Below the pieces are notes generated by a model. That model was not told the origin of the DNA. It searched no databases and worked only from the letters and a program-made list of their open reading frames with translations. The position numbers and the translations under genes are program-made. From BJGV01 sp964013575 (GTDB lineage: Bacteria > Pseudomonadota > Gammaproteobacteria > Burkholderiales > Nitrosomonadaceae), in NCBI GenBank assembly GCA_964013575.1, contig CAXGWP010000003.1:37347-101346 (forward strand): a DNA stretch of 64,000 nt, given 5' to 3'. Within the stretch, counting starts at the first letter, position 1. Each line of letters starts with the position of its first letter. Below, one piece after another: positions 38,521-47,983 of this stretch.

Positions 38521-40200
38521 CTACATTAACTCAGCATTCTTATCAGCTATGTTAATAATGTGATCCGAAGCATTTATTAAAGTAGGCTGATGTGATACAG
38601 CTATAATTGTAAGACTATCTTTTAAAACCTGTAGTGTTTTACAAATGTCCTGCTCGGTATCTAAATCTAACGCGCTGGTAGGCTCATCAAGTAATAAAAG
38701 TTTAGGGCGGTGAGCAAGAGCCCTAGCAATTGCAATACGCTGGCGTTGGCCTCCAGATAAAAGCCCACCACGCTCTCCGACAATAGTATGTATTCCTTCA
38801 GGAAGATTATTTACAAATTCCCAGGCACCAGCCTGACGCAATGCCATTTCAACATTTTCTTGAGTAAGATCAGGTGCACCAACAACAACATTACTCATAA
38901 CAGTATCATGGAGCAAAATGGTTTCCTGAGGCACGTACCCTATCATTTTTCTCCATTCCTTCAAATTAATTTGCTTTAGATCTACACCATCTATATATAT
39001 ATAGCCAGATTTTGGTTCAAGCAATCTACTAATAATATCTAACAGCGTACTTTTTCCAATCCCTGAAGAACCTGTAAGCGTAGAAAATGAATTCGCATAA
39101 ATTTCAATATTCAAATCTTGAAATATAATTCTTTGGCCATAATTAAAAGAAACATTCTTCAAACTAATTCCTTTTATAAGGGTGGGATGTAAAGTTCCTA
39201 TATCATCTTCAGCAAAAGAACGCGCCTTTTCAGATTCTTTACGTATCGACCAATAAGCACTCTCCTCTGCCACAAGAAGCTGGTAACGACGCTGCATCCT
39301 TGTGGAAACAGTTAACAAACGAACAAATAAAATAAGCATTGCCATTACTTCTGGAAGAGAAAGCCCCCATACCACTAAAACAACATATAACCCACTTGCT
39401 GTAAGAATTGTTAATATTGGTTCTTGTAGAGCTTTTAGGCTTTCTCTACTCATCACCTCACGGCGAGTAGCTTTCTCTAATTGCCTAGCCTGAGTTCGCA
39501 AAATGATATCAGCCATATTGTTTCTTGCCATAGCTTTTAATGCTTTTACTGACCCCAATACATCAGACAAATAAGACAACAATTCTTTTAATAACCGTGT
39601 TTGTTTTGATCCAGCCTTCTTCGTCATACGAATTAGACGATACATTGATGATAGAAAGATAATACCCAACAATAATGTAGTTAAAGCTGCCTGCCACGAA
39701 ACAAAAAGGGCAATTACAATGTAAATTAACACCTGTACTGCTAGAGAAAGCACAGCACAACTATGTTCAAAGCCATTCGCTGCACGCATTGCTTCTGTAG
39801 CAACGGAATTAGCAAGTGAACCTGTTGGCTGACGTAGATAATATTGCCAACGACTTGCAAACATAGCTTCAATAAGTTCTATACGCAATTTACTAGCAAT
39901 ATTTGCTACGGTATATCCAATTTGCCTATTTGCTACAAGTAAGGATAAATTTTTAAGAACTATACCACTGACAATAATCAACAACATTGAGCCTATAGTA
40001 GGAGTGATATTTAAATCATTAAGCACTTCTACAATAATCTTACCAATACTTGAATCTGCCGGATCCCCTACAGCAATTGATAATAGAGGAAGAAGAGCAG
40101 TTAAGCTAAGCCCCTCTGCTATACCAGCTGCTAGAAATGCAATCAGAACATATACACTTCTTCTGGGGAAAACCATAAGATATGTTGATATAATGCGCAT
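38521..40200 (-). CDS. ABC exporter half-transporter (fused TMD-NBD)
   Basis: The 559-residue protein has six N-terminal helices (about 1-310) and a nucleotide-binding domain. Walker A is GSSGIGKST (378-386 region), the signature is LSGGQRQ (481-487), and Walker B is LLLLDEP (501-507). The layout is that of MsbA-like exporters for lipids, peptides or glycolipids. No accessory genes are attached. Between manC and rml genes it may flip a lipid-linked sugar, but the substrate is not readable. Confidence 0.88.
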   Translation of the reverse strand: MRIISTYLMVFPRRSVYVLIAFLAAGIAEGLSLTALLPLLSIAVGDPADSSIGKIIVEVLNDLNITPTIGSMLLIIVSGIVLKNLSLLVANRQIGYTVANIASKLRIELIEAMFASRWQYYLRQPTGSLANSVATEAMRAANGFEHSCAVLSLAVQVLIYIVIALFVSWQAALTTLLLGIIFLSSMYRLIRMTKKAGSKQTRLLKELLSYLSDVLGSVKALKAMARNNMADIILRTQARQLEKATRREVMSRESLKALQEPILTILTASGLYVVLVVWGLSLPEVMAMLILFVRLLTVSTRMQRRYQLLVAEESAYWSIRKESEKARSFAEDDIGTLHPTLIKGISLKNVSFNYGQRIIFQDLNIEIYANSFSTLTGSSGIGKSTLLDIISRLLEPKSGYIYIDGVDLKQINLKEWRKMIGYVPQETILLHDTVMSNVVVGAPDLTQENVEMALRQAGAWEFVNNLPEGIHTIVGERGGLLSGGQRQRIAIARALAHRPKLLLLDEPTSALDLDTEQDICKTLQVLKDSLTIIAVSHQPTLINASDHIINIADKNAELM

Positions 40201-40427
40201 GATAATCTACTAATTATTTTATGATTCTTAAGGACCTCAATTCAAACATATAAAAATATAATTATGTTACAGGATATATAGCTTTCTCTATATATCTAGA
40301 AATAATAAATAGATTCATAAATTAATTCTAACATGCCCACCAACAGACACTGCATCTTGAAAATGATTTAATTTATATTTTACCCACTCATTAAATATCT
40401 AATATGACAAGAATATAGACAAGCTTC

Positions 40428-40504
40428 TGGTAGGCGCGATTGGATTCGAACCAACGACCCCCACCATGTCAAGGTGGTACTCTAACCAACTGAGCTACGC
40501 GCCT
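40428..40504 (-). tRNA. tRNA-Val(GAC)
   Basis: The 77-base minus-strand gene folds fully. The acceptor AGGCGCG pairs with CGCGCCT; the D-stem is GCTC/GAGT; the anticodon stem is CCACC/GGTGG with loop TTGACAT (anticodon GAC); and the T-arm is GTTGG-TTCGAAT-CCAAT. Discriminator A is followed by an encoded CCA. It reads GUC and GUU valine codons. It stands alone between the ABC exporter and rmlB. Confidence 0.97.
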
Positions 40505-40515
40505 AAAGAGAATTA

Positions 40516-40544
40516 ATTTTAACTTAATCAATTAAATGGCTCAA
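40516..40544 (-). promoter_or_regulatory. tRNA-Val promoter
   Basis: On the minus strand TTGAGC (40544-40539) and TAAAAT (40521-40516) are separated by exactly 17 bases. The -10 ends 11 bases before the tRNA 5' end, allowing a short leader. -35 matches four of six and -10 five of six consensus positions. Confidence 0.5.
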
Positions 40545-40547
40545 ATG

Positions 40548-40565
40548 ATAATATCTAGATATTAT
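40548..40565. repeat. 18-bp perfect palindrome upstream of tRNA-Val promoter
   Basis: ATAATATCTAGATATTAT is its own reverse complement with no loop. It ends three bases before the tRNA promoter -35 box and lies between the tRNA and rmlB. Its position suits a dimeric regulator acting on either the tRNA or the rml operon. Confidence 0.5.
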
Positions 40566-40727
40566 TTAGCATGTTCATATACTATTAATTAAGTACCTTA
40601 TAACTAGAAAATTAAGCCACGCTAAACAAATATAATTAGATTTAGATCAAAATGATTAATTACTTTCAGTTAAAATAACTGTTGAAATAATACTATACAG
40701 ATACTACTAAGAAACTAAAGGAGAAAC

Positions 40728-41762
40728 ATGATATTAGTAACAGGTGGTGCTGGATTTATTGGGACAAATTTTGTATTAAATTGGTTTAACCAATCTGATG
40801 AAGGAATTATAAATCTTGATTACTTAACTTATGCCGGAAACCTAGAGAACCTTATCTCTTTAAAAGGAGATAAGCGGCATATTTTTACTAAAGGAAGTAT
40901 TTGTAATACTACTTTACTTACAAATTTACTTACCAAATTTGAGCCTCGTGCCATTGTAAATTTTGCTGCTGAAAGCCATGTTGATAGGTCTATTAAAGAA
41001 CCTGATAAATTTATACAAACTAATATTGTAGGAACTTTTCAATTATTAGAAGCTACACGAACCTATTGGAACAAATTAGAAAATAATAGAAAAAAAGATT
41101 TTCGTTTTTTGCATATCTCAACAGATGAAGTATATGGCTCTCTTTCTTGTAAGGAAAGTGCCTTTAATGAGACCAATCGCTATAAACCTAATAGCCCATA
41201 TTCTGCAAGTAAAGCAGCTGGTGATCACTTAATACGGGCTTACCATAAGACATATGGATTGCCAGTGCTTACTACCAATTGCTCAAATAATTATGGCCCA
41301 TTCCAATTCCCAGAGAAACTGATTCCTCTAATAATTATAAATGCCCTTTCAAATAAACCATTACCTATTTATGGTGATGGCCAACAAATCCGTGACTGGC
41401 TTTATGTAAAAGATCACTGTGATGCTATCTGTCGTACGCTAGAAGCGGGCACCCCAGGTGAAACCTATAATATTGGTGGTTGGAATGAAAAAACTAATAT
41501 TAATATCGTTCATATAATTTGCTCTATACTTGATGAGTTATCTCCTCATATTAATGGTAAGAAATATGAAGAACAAATTACTTTTATTGCAGATCGACCA
41601 GGCCATGACCGTCGTTATGCTATCAACTCAAATAAAATAAAAAGAGATCTTGGTTGGGAACCAAAAGAGACCTTTGAAACTGGAATTTATAAAACTGTTA
41701 AATGGTATCTTAAAAATAAGAGTTGGCTTGAAAATATCAAATCAGGCGCATATCGAACATAA
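40728..41762 (+). CDS. rmlB: dTDP-glucose 4,6-dehydratase
   Basis: RmlB converts dTDP-glucose to dTDP-4-keto-6-deoxyglucose in dTDP-rhamnose synthesis. GGAGFIGTNF binds NAD, HISTDEVYGSL holds the catalytic Thr-Asp-Glu, and YSASKAAGDHL the YxxxK pair. The 344 residues are normal. A strong AAAGGAG site lies 4-5 bases before the ATG. It heads the rmlBDAC operon and follows the tRNA on the opposite strand. Confidence 0.97.
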   Translation: MILVTGGAGFIGTNFVLNWFNQSDEGIINLDYLTYAGNLENLISLKGDKRHIFTKGSICNTTLLTNLLTKFEPRAIVNFAAESHVDRSIKEPDKFIQTNIVGTFQLLEATRTYWNKLENNRKKDFRFLHISTDEVYGSLSCKESAFNETNRYKPNSPYSASKAAGDHLIRAYHKTYGLPVLTTNCSNNYGPFQFPEKLIPLIIINALSNKPLPIYGDGQQIRDWLYVKDHCDAICRTLEAGTPGETYNIGGWNEKTNINIVHIICSILDELSPHINGKKYEEQITFIADRPGHDRRYAINSNKIKRDLGWEPKETFETGIYKTVKWYLKNKSWLENIKSGAYRT

Positions 41763-41789
41763 ATTAAAAAAATATATAAGGTGAGCTCT

Positions 41790-42701
41790 GTGAAAATCTT
41801 ATTGTTTGGTAAAGGAGGACAAATAGGCTGGGAATTACAACGAAGCCTATCTTTATTTGGAGAATTAATTACTCTAGACTTTGATGAAGAAGGTTTATGT
41901 GGAGACTTCACTAAACCCAATGAAATTATTAAGACTATTAATTTAGTCCATCCTGATATAATTGTTAATGCTGCAGCTTATACAGCCGTTGATCAAGCTG
42001 AAAGCGAACCTACATTAGCCCATATCATTAATACCAAATCCCCAAAAATAATTGCTCAAGAAGCTAAGAAAATAGATGCCTGGCTAATTCATTACTCAAC
42101 CGATTATGTATTTAATGGGAATGGAGTAAATCCATGGAAGGAGACTGATCCTACTGGACCTATGAATGTTTATGGATCAACAAAATTAGCAGGAGAGAAT
42201 GCAATAATAAATTCAAACTGTAAACACCTTATATTCCGCACTAGCTGGGTCTACTCTGCTCGAGGGGGAAATTTTATTAAAACTATACTTCAACTCGCAA
42301 AGAATCAGGATAAACTTTCTATTATTAATGATCAGATTGGTGCTCCAACAAGTGCAGAATTATTAGCTGATATTACTGCACACTCTATCTGTACAGCCTT
42401 AAAACAACCCAGAGTATCAGGTTTATATCATATTGCTGCTAAAGGAGAAACCTCATGGTATGACTATGCTAACTTTATACTTGATAAAGCTATTCAATTT
42501 GGAATTGAATTTAAGGCAAAAACAGAAAACATCCAACCCGTAACGACTTATTCATTTCCTCAAGTTGCACAAAGGCCAAGAAACTCACGCTTAGATACAA
42601 AAAAAATTGAATTTATTTTCAATTTAACTTTACCACTATGGCAAACTGGTGTAACACGTATACTTACTGAAATTCTTCAAAAAGACAATGATAGAACGTA
42701 A
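41790..42701 (+). CDS. rmlD: dTDP-4-dehydrorhamnose reductase
   Basis: RmlD catalyses the last step to dTDP-L-rhamnose. KILLFGKGGQIGWELQ is the nucleotide motif, and YGSTKLAGE holds YxxxK. I prefer the GTG at 41790 (VKILLFG, 303 residues): AAGGTGAG at 41778-41785 is then a well-spaced ribosome site, whereas the GTG at 41781 lies inside that site. It overlaps rmlA by 14 bases, and the usual rmlBDAC order follows. Confidence 0.95.
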   Translation: MKILLFGKGGQIGWELQRSLSLFGELITLDFDEEGLCGDFTKPNEIIKTINLVHPDIIVNAAAYTAVDQAESEPTLAHIINTKSPKIIAQEAKKIDAWLIHYSTDYVFNGNGVNPWKETDPTGPMNVYGSTKLAGENAIINSNCKHLIFRTSWVYSARGGNFIKTILQLAKNQDKLSIINDQIGAPTSAELLADITAHSICTALKQPRVSGLYHIAAKGETSWYDYANFILDKAIQFGIEFKAKTENIQPVTTYSFPQVAQRPRNSRLDTKKIEFIFNLTLPLWQTGVTRILTEILQKDNDRT

Positions 42702-43575
42702 AGGCATAATTCTAGCTGGTGGTTCCGGTACAAGACTATATCCCGTAACTAATGTAGTTTCTAAACAACTACTACCAATTTATGATAAACCAATGATTTA
42801 TTATCCCTTAAGCACGCTAATGTTAGCTGGTATTCGCAATATTCTTATTATATCTACACCTCAAGACATTCAACGTTATGAACAGCTTTTAGGAGATGGT
42901 GCAAACTGGGGACTTAATTTACATTATGCTGAGCAACCAAACCCTGACGGATTAGCCCAAGCTTTCTTAATTGGAAAGAATTTTATTGCACAAAATTATA
43001 GTGCTCTCATTTTAGGAGATAATATTTTCTATGGGCATGATTTGCAAACACAACTTGAATTAGCCTCACTAGAAAAAAATGGTGCAACTATTTTTGCTTA
43101 TCATGTAAAAAACCCTAATTGTTATGGCGTAGTTACACTTGATACTGAAGGAAAAGCAACTTCATTAGAAGAAAAACCTTCTCAGCCAAAAAGTAATTAT
43201 GCTGTTACTGGTCTATATTTCTATGACAATCAAATTACTGATATCGTTTCAGATCTTAAGCCATCCTATCGTGGTGAATTAGAAATAACTGATGCCAATC
43301 AGATCTATCTAGAACGCAATCAATTACATGTAAAAATTATGGGGCGTGGGTTTGCTTGGTTAGATACTGGAACCCATGAAAGTATGAGGGAGGCAAGTAA
43401 TTTTATTGAGACTATTGAGCATAGACAGGGACTTAAAGTTTCATGTCCAGAAGAAATTTCCTATCGTCAGGGATTTATTAATGCTGAACAACTTGAAAGG
43501 ATTGCCACGCCACTTAATAAAACAAGCTATGGAGAATACCTGATGAGAATTCTAAAGGAGCCAGCAAATAGATGA
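42688..43575 (+). CDS. rmlA: Glucose-1-phosphate thymidylyltransferase
   Basis: RmlA joins dTTP and glucose 1-phosphate, the first committed step to dTDP-rhamnose. AGGSGTRLYPVT is the nucleotide loop, followed by KQLLPIYDKPMIYYPL, LGDNIFYGHD (metal aspartate), and GRGFAWLDTGTHESM. At 295 residues it is full length. It overlaps both rmlD and rmlC, so the whole set is translated as one operon. Confidence 0.97.
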   Translation: MIERKGIILAGGSGTRLYPVTNVVSKQLLPIYDKPMIYYPLSTLMLAGIRNILIISTPQDIQRYEQLLGDGANWGLNLHYAEQPNPDGLAQAFLIGKNFIAQNYSALILGDNIFYGHDLQTQLELASLEKNGATIFAYHVKNPNCYGVVTLDTEGKATSLEEKPSQPKSNYAVTGLYFYDNQITDIVSDLKPSYRGELEITDANQIYLERNQLHVKIMGRGFAWLDTGTHESMREASNFIETIEHRQGLKVSCPEEISYRQGFINAEQLERIATPLNKTSYGEYLMRILKEPANR

Positions 43576-44120
43576 AAATAATTCCAACATCCATTCCCGA
43601 AGTTCTCATTATTGAACCTAATATATTCAGTGATAACCGTGGCTTCTTCTTTGAAAGTTTTAACGAAAACGAATTCTTTAAGAATACTGGGCTTAATGTA
43701 CGCTTTGTACAAGATAACCATAGCCAATCAATGAAAGGTGTACTTCGAGGCTTACACTACCAAATCCAAAAGCCACAAGGAAAATTAGTACGTGTTATAC
43801 GTGGTGCAGTTTTTGATGTTGCAGTTGATATTCGAAAATCTTCACCCACATTTGGAAAATGGGCGGGCGTTGAACTTACAGAAAGCAACTACAGACAACT
43901 TTGGGCTCCAATAGGATTTGCCCATGGCTTTCTTGTACTTAGTGATAGCGCTGATTTCCTTTATAAGGTTACAGACTACTACACCCCCAAATTTGAACGT
44001 AGCATATTATGGAATGACCCAAACATTGGAATCAAATGGCCGCTTCTTAGTAAAGAACCACAACTCTCAACTAAAGATAAAACTTCATTACCGCTTGAAC
44101 AAGCAGATATTTATCCATAA
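43572..44120 (+). CDS. rmlC: dTDP-4-dehydrorhamnose 3,5-epimerase
   Basis: RmlC is a cupin epimerase in dTDP-rhamnose synthesis. DNRGFFFESFNENEF, QDNHSQSMKGVLRGLHYQ (catalytic His region), VRVIRGAVFDVAVDIRKSSPTFGKW and PIGFAHGFLVLSD are all conserved over 182 residues. Its ATG overlaps the rmlA stop (ATGA). It closes the rmlBDAC operon. Rhamnose is presumably used by the glycosyltransferases encoded further downstream. Confidence 0.96.
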   Translation: MKIIPTSIPEVLIIEPNIFSDNRGFFFESFNENEFFKNTGLNVRFVQDNHSQSMKGVLRGLHYQIQKPQGKLVRVIRGAVFDVAVDIRKSSPTFGKWAGVELTESNYRQLWAPIGFAHGFLVLSDSADFLYKVTDYYTPKFERSILWNDPNIGIKWPLLSKEPQLSTKDKTSLPLEQADIYP

Positions 44121-44247
44121 TCTAATGCAATTTTTATAAAAATTAAAAAATACTTCCTATTAATCAATATCACCCATCATACCTAAACAGTTTTAATGGT
44201 AAAATAATATGTTATAAGATAATAATCTGTATAGTCTCTCAATACCA

Positions 44248-44270
44248 AGGTATCTAGAGGCCAGATACCT
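44248..44270. repeat. 8-bp hairpin between rmlC and the GT fusion
   Basis: AGGTATCT-AGAGGCC-AGATACCT forms a perfect 8-base stem with a 7-base loop, 128 bases after rmlC and 44 bases before the TTG start of the fusion gene. It has no T-run, so it may be a leader structure or a weak terminator. Confidence 0.45.
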
Positions 44271-44313
44271 ATTCCTTAAAGCTAAATTAATTACTATAGT
44301 TTGCTCATTTAAA

Positions 44314-46992
44314 TTGCCAGATATAGATATCAGTAACGATCCTTCATTAACAGCAAATAATGTGGCTAATGGAAATATAAATACACCAATACAATTTTCG
44401 GTGGTTATACCTACTCTTAATGAAGTAGACAATATTGACCCGTTATTATCTTGTCTATTTGCGCTTGACCTCCCAAATAACTACTTTGAAGTCATTTTTG
44501 CTGATGACAACTCAAGCGACGGTACGGCTAAAAAAATACGTGAATGGAGTGAAAAGGCAAATGTTAGAATTGTTGAGCGTAAAGGAAAGCCAGATTTAAC
44601 TGCATCAATTTTAGCTGGTATTGAAATAGCGCGTAGCGATGTTATCGTTGTAATGGATGCAGACCTAAGCCATCCAATAAACAGACTAACTGCTGTAGTG
44701 AAACCAGTACTAGATGGTAGCCACGACATAGCAGTTGGTAGCCGCTATGTTCCTGGTGGTGGTACAGAAGGTTGGCCAATACATCGACAATGGTTATCAC
44801 GTATAGGTGGTTGGCTGGCGCGCCCCATATGCGATGTTAAAGATGTAACCTCTGGATTTTTTGCTGTACGTAAAAATTTAATTGCAACTCTTCCAGAGCA
44901 TGCTCGTGGATATAAGATCTTGTTTGAACTACTAGTAGCAGGTCGAGAAAAAATAAATGCAATTGAAGTACCCATCTGTTTCCGTGATCGAACATTAGGC
45001 ACTTCAAAATTATCATTTTCACACCAATGGACTTATTTACAAAGATTAATAGCTTTATCAGGGGGCACAGTATCTGTCAAAACAGCTAGTAAATTTACTT
45101 TGGTTGGGCTATGTGGCGTAATAATTGATACACTATTGTTCCAAATGCTTGTGATTTATGAAGCCGGGCTTGCACAAGCACATATTATTAGTTTCTTTGC
45201 TGCAGCAACAGCAAACTACACACTCAACTCTAAATGGTCTTTCCGAGAACACCATACAGGCTCACTAAAATGGAATCAATTTCATCGTTTTTTAATAGTT
45301 GGTATGTTTGCATTATTACTACGAGGTGGTGTTCTGGCACTACTAGTGTATGGCTGGAATATACCCGCCGAGCTCGCAATTTTTCCAGCAATTGCCACAA
45401 CAGCAATAGTAAATTATCTGGGTTCTGCTTTCTATGTTTTTCCTATAACAAATAACCCACCAACATTAGATACACGCTGGCGGATTGGTTCTGTCGGGAT
45501 TGTGATATTCATCCTATTATTAAGATTAGTTTACCTTGGACAAGCACAATTAATTCCAGATGAAGCATACTACTGGAATTATGCCCAGCACTTGGATTTA
45601 AGTTATCTTGATCACCCACCTATGGTCGCTTGGCTAATCTGGTTAGGCACCTCAATCTTTGGCGACAATGAATTTGGAGTACGAATCTCTGCATATATTT
45701 GCAGCATAATAGCAATGATTTATCTATATTTCCTAACACTAAATATTTATAATAAATCAACTGCTATGTGTGCGGTGCTTCTATTGGCAGTCCTTCCAAT
45801 AGGATTTGTTCATGGAATGCTAATGACTCCAGATGCTCCCCTACTAGCAGCTTGGGCAGCTACACTCTATTATATGGAAAGAGCATTAGTTGCCGGGCGT
45901 AATTCAGCTTGGATTGGTGCAAGCATTGCTTTTGGCTTAGGAATCCTATCTAAATATACACTTGGACTCCTAGGTTTTTCAGCTTTATTATTCTTACTTA
46001 TAGATCCAACTGCACGTCGCTGGTTATTCCGCCCACATCCCTATATAGCTGCAGTATTTTCTTTATTGCTCTTTGCACCTGTAATTATATGGAATCATGA
46101 GAATGATTGGGCTTCGTTTCTATTCCAATCAAGAAGAGTTGTAGGCTTCTATAGCAATGGAATTGGTAGCGAATTCTCAATTCAATACTTGCCTTTGCAT
46201 ATTTTAATATTACTAACTCCTTTAGGTTTAATTGCTGCTGGATTGGCATTATTCTCTCGATTTAGGAAGAACAATGGTCTAGTAAATAGGCACCATTTAT
46301 TTATCAAAATATTTACTGCTTTTCCCTTATCAGTTTTTGTTTTTGTTAGCATATTCAATGCACCACGGTTTCATTGGACAACACCATTATGGCTAGCCAT
46401 ATTACCGACAATGGCATGGATGATAGTAAAGGCGGGCAATCTACAAAATATTTCATCCTATCTACAATCTTTATGGAAACCAACAATCATCCTAACAATT
46501 CTCTTCTATGCATTCGTTCTACACTATGCAGTTCTTGGGATACCTGGTGTGCCATACCCACCATCAATAACTAAACACTATTTCTGGAACGAGGCAACAA
46601 AAGAAATTGAAAAAATAGTAGATGATGTACGAGAAAATACAGGGCAAAATCCCATTGTTGTCGGTATGAGTAAATGGTCAGTTGCAAGCTCCATGTTGTT
46701 TTATAATAAAGGCAAAAATATTATGGATATTCGTTCTCGAAATATGTTTGGTGATACTGGCGCTATGTTTGAATTCTGGTCTCCATCACAGTCACCTTCT
46801 ACTAGACCAATAATTATGGTCAGCATGAAGCGTAACCGGCTCGAAAAAGGTCGGCTTGGAAATGACCTTAATAAGGTATTAAGCCAACCTGGGCCAATAT
46901 TATTTAAAACTATTAAAAGAAACAATAAAACATTACGTAATATCTATTACCGAGTTTCAGAAGGATACCTTGGAAATAAAGTTATTCAATAG
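44314..46992 (+). CDS. Three-domain GT2-GtrA-GT39 glycosyltransferase fusion
   Basis: The 892-residue membrane protein joins three modules. Residues about 28-245 are a DPM1-like GT2 domain (VVIPTLNEVDNIDP, ADDNSSDGT, VVMDADLSHP, VTSGFFAVRK). Residues about 256-373 are a GtrA-type four-helix domain (FTLVGLCGVIIDTLLFQ, ANYTLNSKWSF). From about 390 on is an ArnT/PMT-type GT39 domain (IPDEAYYWNYAQHLDLSYLDHPPMVAWL). It could make, flip and use a polyprenyl-phosphate sugar in one chain. The start is uncertain: TTG 44314 or GTG 44362, neither with a clear ribosome site. Confidence 0.88.
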   Translation: MPDIDISNDPSLTANNVANGNINTPIQFSVVIPTLNEVDNIDPLLSCLFALDLPNNYFEVIFADDNSSDGTAKKIREWSEKANVRIVERKGKPDLTASILAGIEIARSDVIVVMDADLSHPINRLTAVVKPVLDGSHDIAVGSRYVPGGGTEGWPIHRQWLSRIGGWLARPICDVKDVTSGFFAVRKNLIATLPEHARGYKILFELLVAGREKINAIEVPICFRDRTLGTSKLSFSHQWTYLQRLIALSGGTVSVKTASKFTLVGLCGVIIDTLLFQMLVIYEAGLAQAHIISFFAAATANYTLNSKWSFREHHTGSLKWNQFHRFLIVGMFALLLRGGVLALLVYGWNIPAELAIFPAIATTAIVNYLGSAFYVFPITNNPPTLDTRWRIGSVGIVIFILLLRLVYLGQAQLIPDEAYYWNYAQHLDLSYLDHPPMVAWLIWLGTSIFGDNEFGVRISAYICSIIAMIYLYFLTLNIYNKSTAMCAVLLLAVLPIGFVHGMLMTPDAPLLAAWAATLYYMERALVAGRNSAWIGASIAFGLGILSKYTLGLLGFSALLFLLIDPTARRWLFRPHPYIAAVFSLLLFAPVIIWNHENDWASFLFQSRRVVGFYSNGIGSEFSIQYLPLHILILLTPLGLIAAGLALFSRFRKNNGLVNRHHLFIKIFTAFPLSVFVFVSIFNAPRFHWTTPLWLAILPTMAWMIVKAGNLQNISSYLQSLWKPTIILTILFYAFVLHYAVLGIPGVPYPPSITKHYFWNEATKEIEKIVDDVRENTGQNPIVVGMSKWSVASSMLFYNKGKNIMDIRSRNMFGDTGAMFEFWSPSQSPSTRPIIMVSMKRNRLEKGRLGNDLNKVLSQPGPILFKTIKRNNKTLRNIYYRVSEGYLGNKVIQ

Positions 46993-47126
46993 CACATAAA
47001 AGACCATATAAAAAAATGATTCTACCGAAAATAACCATAGCATTATGAAAAACATCATTGCAATCTACAGTATTTCAAATGATGCTCAAGTGAAATTCTT
47101 GAGGCTATTAAGCACCAGTAAATATA

Positions 47127-47870
47127 ATGAATAAAATATCTACAACTAAAGCTATTATCTTAAGTGCTGGACAAGGCAGAAGGCTTCTCCCATTAACCAA
47201 AGATTCCCCAAAATGTCTTCTGTCAATTTCTGGGAAAACAATTATTGAATGGCAAATTGATGCCCTATTAACAGCTGGCATTAAAGAAATTATTATAGTA
47301 ACAGGGTTCCAAACTAATCTAGTTGAAGAATTATTACAACAACGATATGCAAATTACAAACAAATTAAAATATTATTTAACCCGTTTTATGAAGTCGCAG
47401 ATAATCTAGCAAGCTGTTGGATAGCACGCTCGGCTATGGATGGCGATTTTCTACTATTGAATGGAGATACTGTTTTTGATACACCTTTACTAACTAAAGT
47501 CCTAAAATCTAAATATGCACCGATAACTTTAAGCATCGATCATAAAGAAATCTATGATGAAGATGATATGAAAGTTCAATTAACTGAAAATGGACTAGTC
47601 CAGCACGTAAATAAAACTCTACCTTCAGACCAGATTGATGCAGAATCAATAGGCCTAATTTATTTTCGGTCTAATGGGCCCATACTATTCCGCGAAGCAA
47701 TTGAAGAAGCGCTTCGATATCCTAAAGAACTGAAATCTTGGTACCTTACTATCATAGATATGCTATCTGAGAAAAGTTTAGTTAGTGTTTGTGAAATATC
47801 TGGTCACCGATGGTGCGAAATTGACTACGCCCCAGACCTAATCAAGGCTCAAAAATTATTTAGCAAATAA
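47127..47870 (+). CDS. Sugar/alditol-phosphate nucleotidyltransferase (LicC-like)
   Basis: The 247-residue protein has ILSAGQGRRLLPLTKDSPKCLLSI at the N-terminus, the nucleotidyltransferase GxGxR...K signature, then LLNGDTVFD with the metal aspartate and CEISGHRWCEIDYAPD near the end. It resembles LicC-type CTP:phosphocholine or sugar-phosphate cytidylyltransferases. The product should be an NDP-activated headgroup or sugar. It is followed on the same strand by the HIT protein and desaturase genes. Confidence 0.82.
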   Translation: MNKISTTKAIILSAGQGRRLLPLTKDSPKCLLSISGKTIIEWQIDALLTAGIKEIIIVTGFQTNLVEELLQQRYANYKQIKILFNPFYEVADNLASCWIARSAMDGDFLLLNGDTVFDTPLLTKVLKSKYAPITLSIDHKEIYDEDDMKVQLTENGLVQHVNKTLPSDQIDAESIGLIYFRSNGPILFREAIEEALRYPKELKSWYLTIIDMLSEKSLVSVCEISGHRWCEIDYAPDLIKAQKLFSK

Positions 47871-47983
47871 ATTAAAATAGGATACTATAAAATATAAATA
47901 ATATTCAAATTACATTCAGTATTCTAAAAAAAATATATAGAATGCTAAAATAGACGCATTAGCTAACAATTTAGGGATTTTAA

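Noticed and set aside
47045..47134. A 29-codon frame (MKNIIAIYSISNDAQ...) before the LicC-like gene
   Set aside because: It has no clear ribosome site, no recognisable family and overlaps the next start; chance frames of this length are common in AT-rich DNA.
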